From assembly GCA_905214245.1 (NCBI GenBank), contig CAJMLO010000008.1:1-29320 (forward strand): a stretch of DNA of 29,320 nt, written 5' to 3'. The position numbers were made by a program, and so were the translations under genes. Below are positions 28,818 through 29,320 of this stretch, one piece after another; position 1 is the stretch's first letter; each line of letters opens with the position of its first letter. This DNA comes from an uncultured bacterium. GTDB taxonomy: Bacteria; Bacillota; Clostridia; TANB77; CAG-508. The notes beneath the pieces are model-generated. The model was not told the origin of the DNA, made no database searches, and worked only from the letters and a program-made list of their open reading frames with translations.

Positions 28818-29320
28818 TTGTTTTTCACCTCCTTTATCTTCCTGTTTTCATTTATGGATGTCATAATTTGCATGACAATCATAAGCGCTATTGGTATCGA
28901 GAGACATGAAATCATGCCTGTTGGTGTTTGCAAATACATTGCAACATTTCCAAGTCCTGAAATTTTAGAAACATATACTCCTTCAATTTCATCAATCGAT
29001 ACTGTTTCATTATCTATTGTGTTATTATTATCTCCTTTTGTATAAAATATCTTTTTTCCATCTTTATTTTCTATTTTAACAATTCTATGTGTAATAACAG
29101 TTTCACCTTTTTTAAAAGCAATTATATCATTTTCTTTCAAATTATTATTATCTGTCTCTTTAATAATTGCAATATCGCCAGCATATATCTTAGTTTCCAT
29201 TGAACCAGATAACACAATAAATGGTTTCCATCCAAAAAAGCTTGGAACCTTATCTGGATGAATATATGAATTTACAAGTATTACTCCGGACACAAATAAT
29301 ATTGGTAACATTATTATAAT
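28814..29320 (-). CDS. sipW: SipW-type (ER-type) signal peptidase I, first copy (5' end outside window)
   Basis: 168 codons are visible and the frame stays open to the right edge, so the true start may lie beyond it; an ATG at 29311 is inside what should be the first membrane span. Catalytic features: FIVLSGSMETKIYAGD (Ser), ETVITHRIVKIE (His of the ER type), YTKGDNNNTIDNE. A second hydrophobic span lies near the C-terminus (CLSIPIALMIVMQIM). It overlaps the TasA-like gene by ATGA, the same arrangement as the second copy. It presumably cleaves the leaders of the TasA-like proteins. Confidence 0.9.
   Translation of the reverse strand: MIIMLPILFVSGVILVNSYIHPDKVPSFFGWKPFIVLSGSMETKIYAGDIAIIKETDNNNLKENDIIAFKKGETVITHRIVKIENKDGKKIFYTKGDNNNTIDNETVSIDEIEGVYVSKISGLGNVAMYLQTPTGMISCLSIPIALMIVMQIMTSINENRKIKEVKNK

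Noticed and set aside
1..29320. CRISPR arrays, tRNA or rRNA genes
   Set aside because: No regularly spaced direct repeats and no tRNA T-loop/acceptor pattern or rRNA blocks were seen on either strand by reading.

Overview
The window is strongly AT-rich DNA from a low-GC, spore-forming Firmicute, most likely an anaerobic and possibly uncultured gut-type Clostridia lineage. The evidence is the ctsR-mcsA-mcsB-clpC heat-shock operon, an alpha/beta-type small acid-soluble spore protein, A/G-rich Shine-Dalgarno (SD) sites at nearly every start, near-exclusive AGA/CGT arginine codons, and SipW/TasA-type surface genes. Nearly all genes lie on the minus strand.

Layout from left to right. 1-3.9 kb: a partial winged-helix-like protein, two rRNA/RNA pseudouridine synthases (RluB- and RluD-type, each interrupted by one surplus base), and a GT-C-like membrane protein. 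4-8.2 kb: a small orphan gene, a tandem-OB-fold SSB, two small unknowns, metK and murI. 8.4-11.8 kb: a Cys-rich plus-strand gene, a mini membrane protein, two half-size TauE/SafE permease genes, a cysteine desulfurase and small unknowns. 11.9-13 kb: an untranslated transcription unit (promoter, structured RNA, terminator), an orphan membrane protein and a dispersed repeat. 13.1-17.8 kb: the CtsR regulon operon, with its operator visible upstream. 17.8-19.7 kb: a GC-richer inverted-repeat element, a 43-aa gene, a Cof-type HAD phosphatase and the SASP gene. 19.7-29.3 kb: one long minus-strand operon for a TasA/camelysin-like surface fibre system. It has two SipW-type (ER-type) signal peptidases, each translationally coupled to a TasA-like substrate, two further TasA-like subunits, a 1618-residue beta-solenoid-like surface protein, and a distal coiled-coil protein.

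The most unusual signal concerns translation. Three genes (rluB-type, rluD-type and a TasA-like subunit) each consist of two reading frames that need a single +1 shift to give a full-length, family-typical protein. In all three, the short interval where the shift must occur contains an in-frame CGG codon. By hand inspection, in-frame CGG occurs only four times in about 8,600 codons of called genes: these three sites, plus one in an orphan membrane protein. Roughly 35 out-of-frame CGG trinucleotides in the same genes cause no disruption. This suggests that CGG is an unassigned or poorly decoded codon that directs +1 frameshifting in this lineage. It is an inference, and sequencing error has to be excluded.

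Other signals of interest are a hairpin that fully sequesters the SD of a small membrane-protein gene downstream of metK, overlapping mutually exclusive hairpins between the major fibre subunit and the rest of its operon, and a 6S-like RNA candidate.
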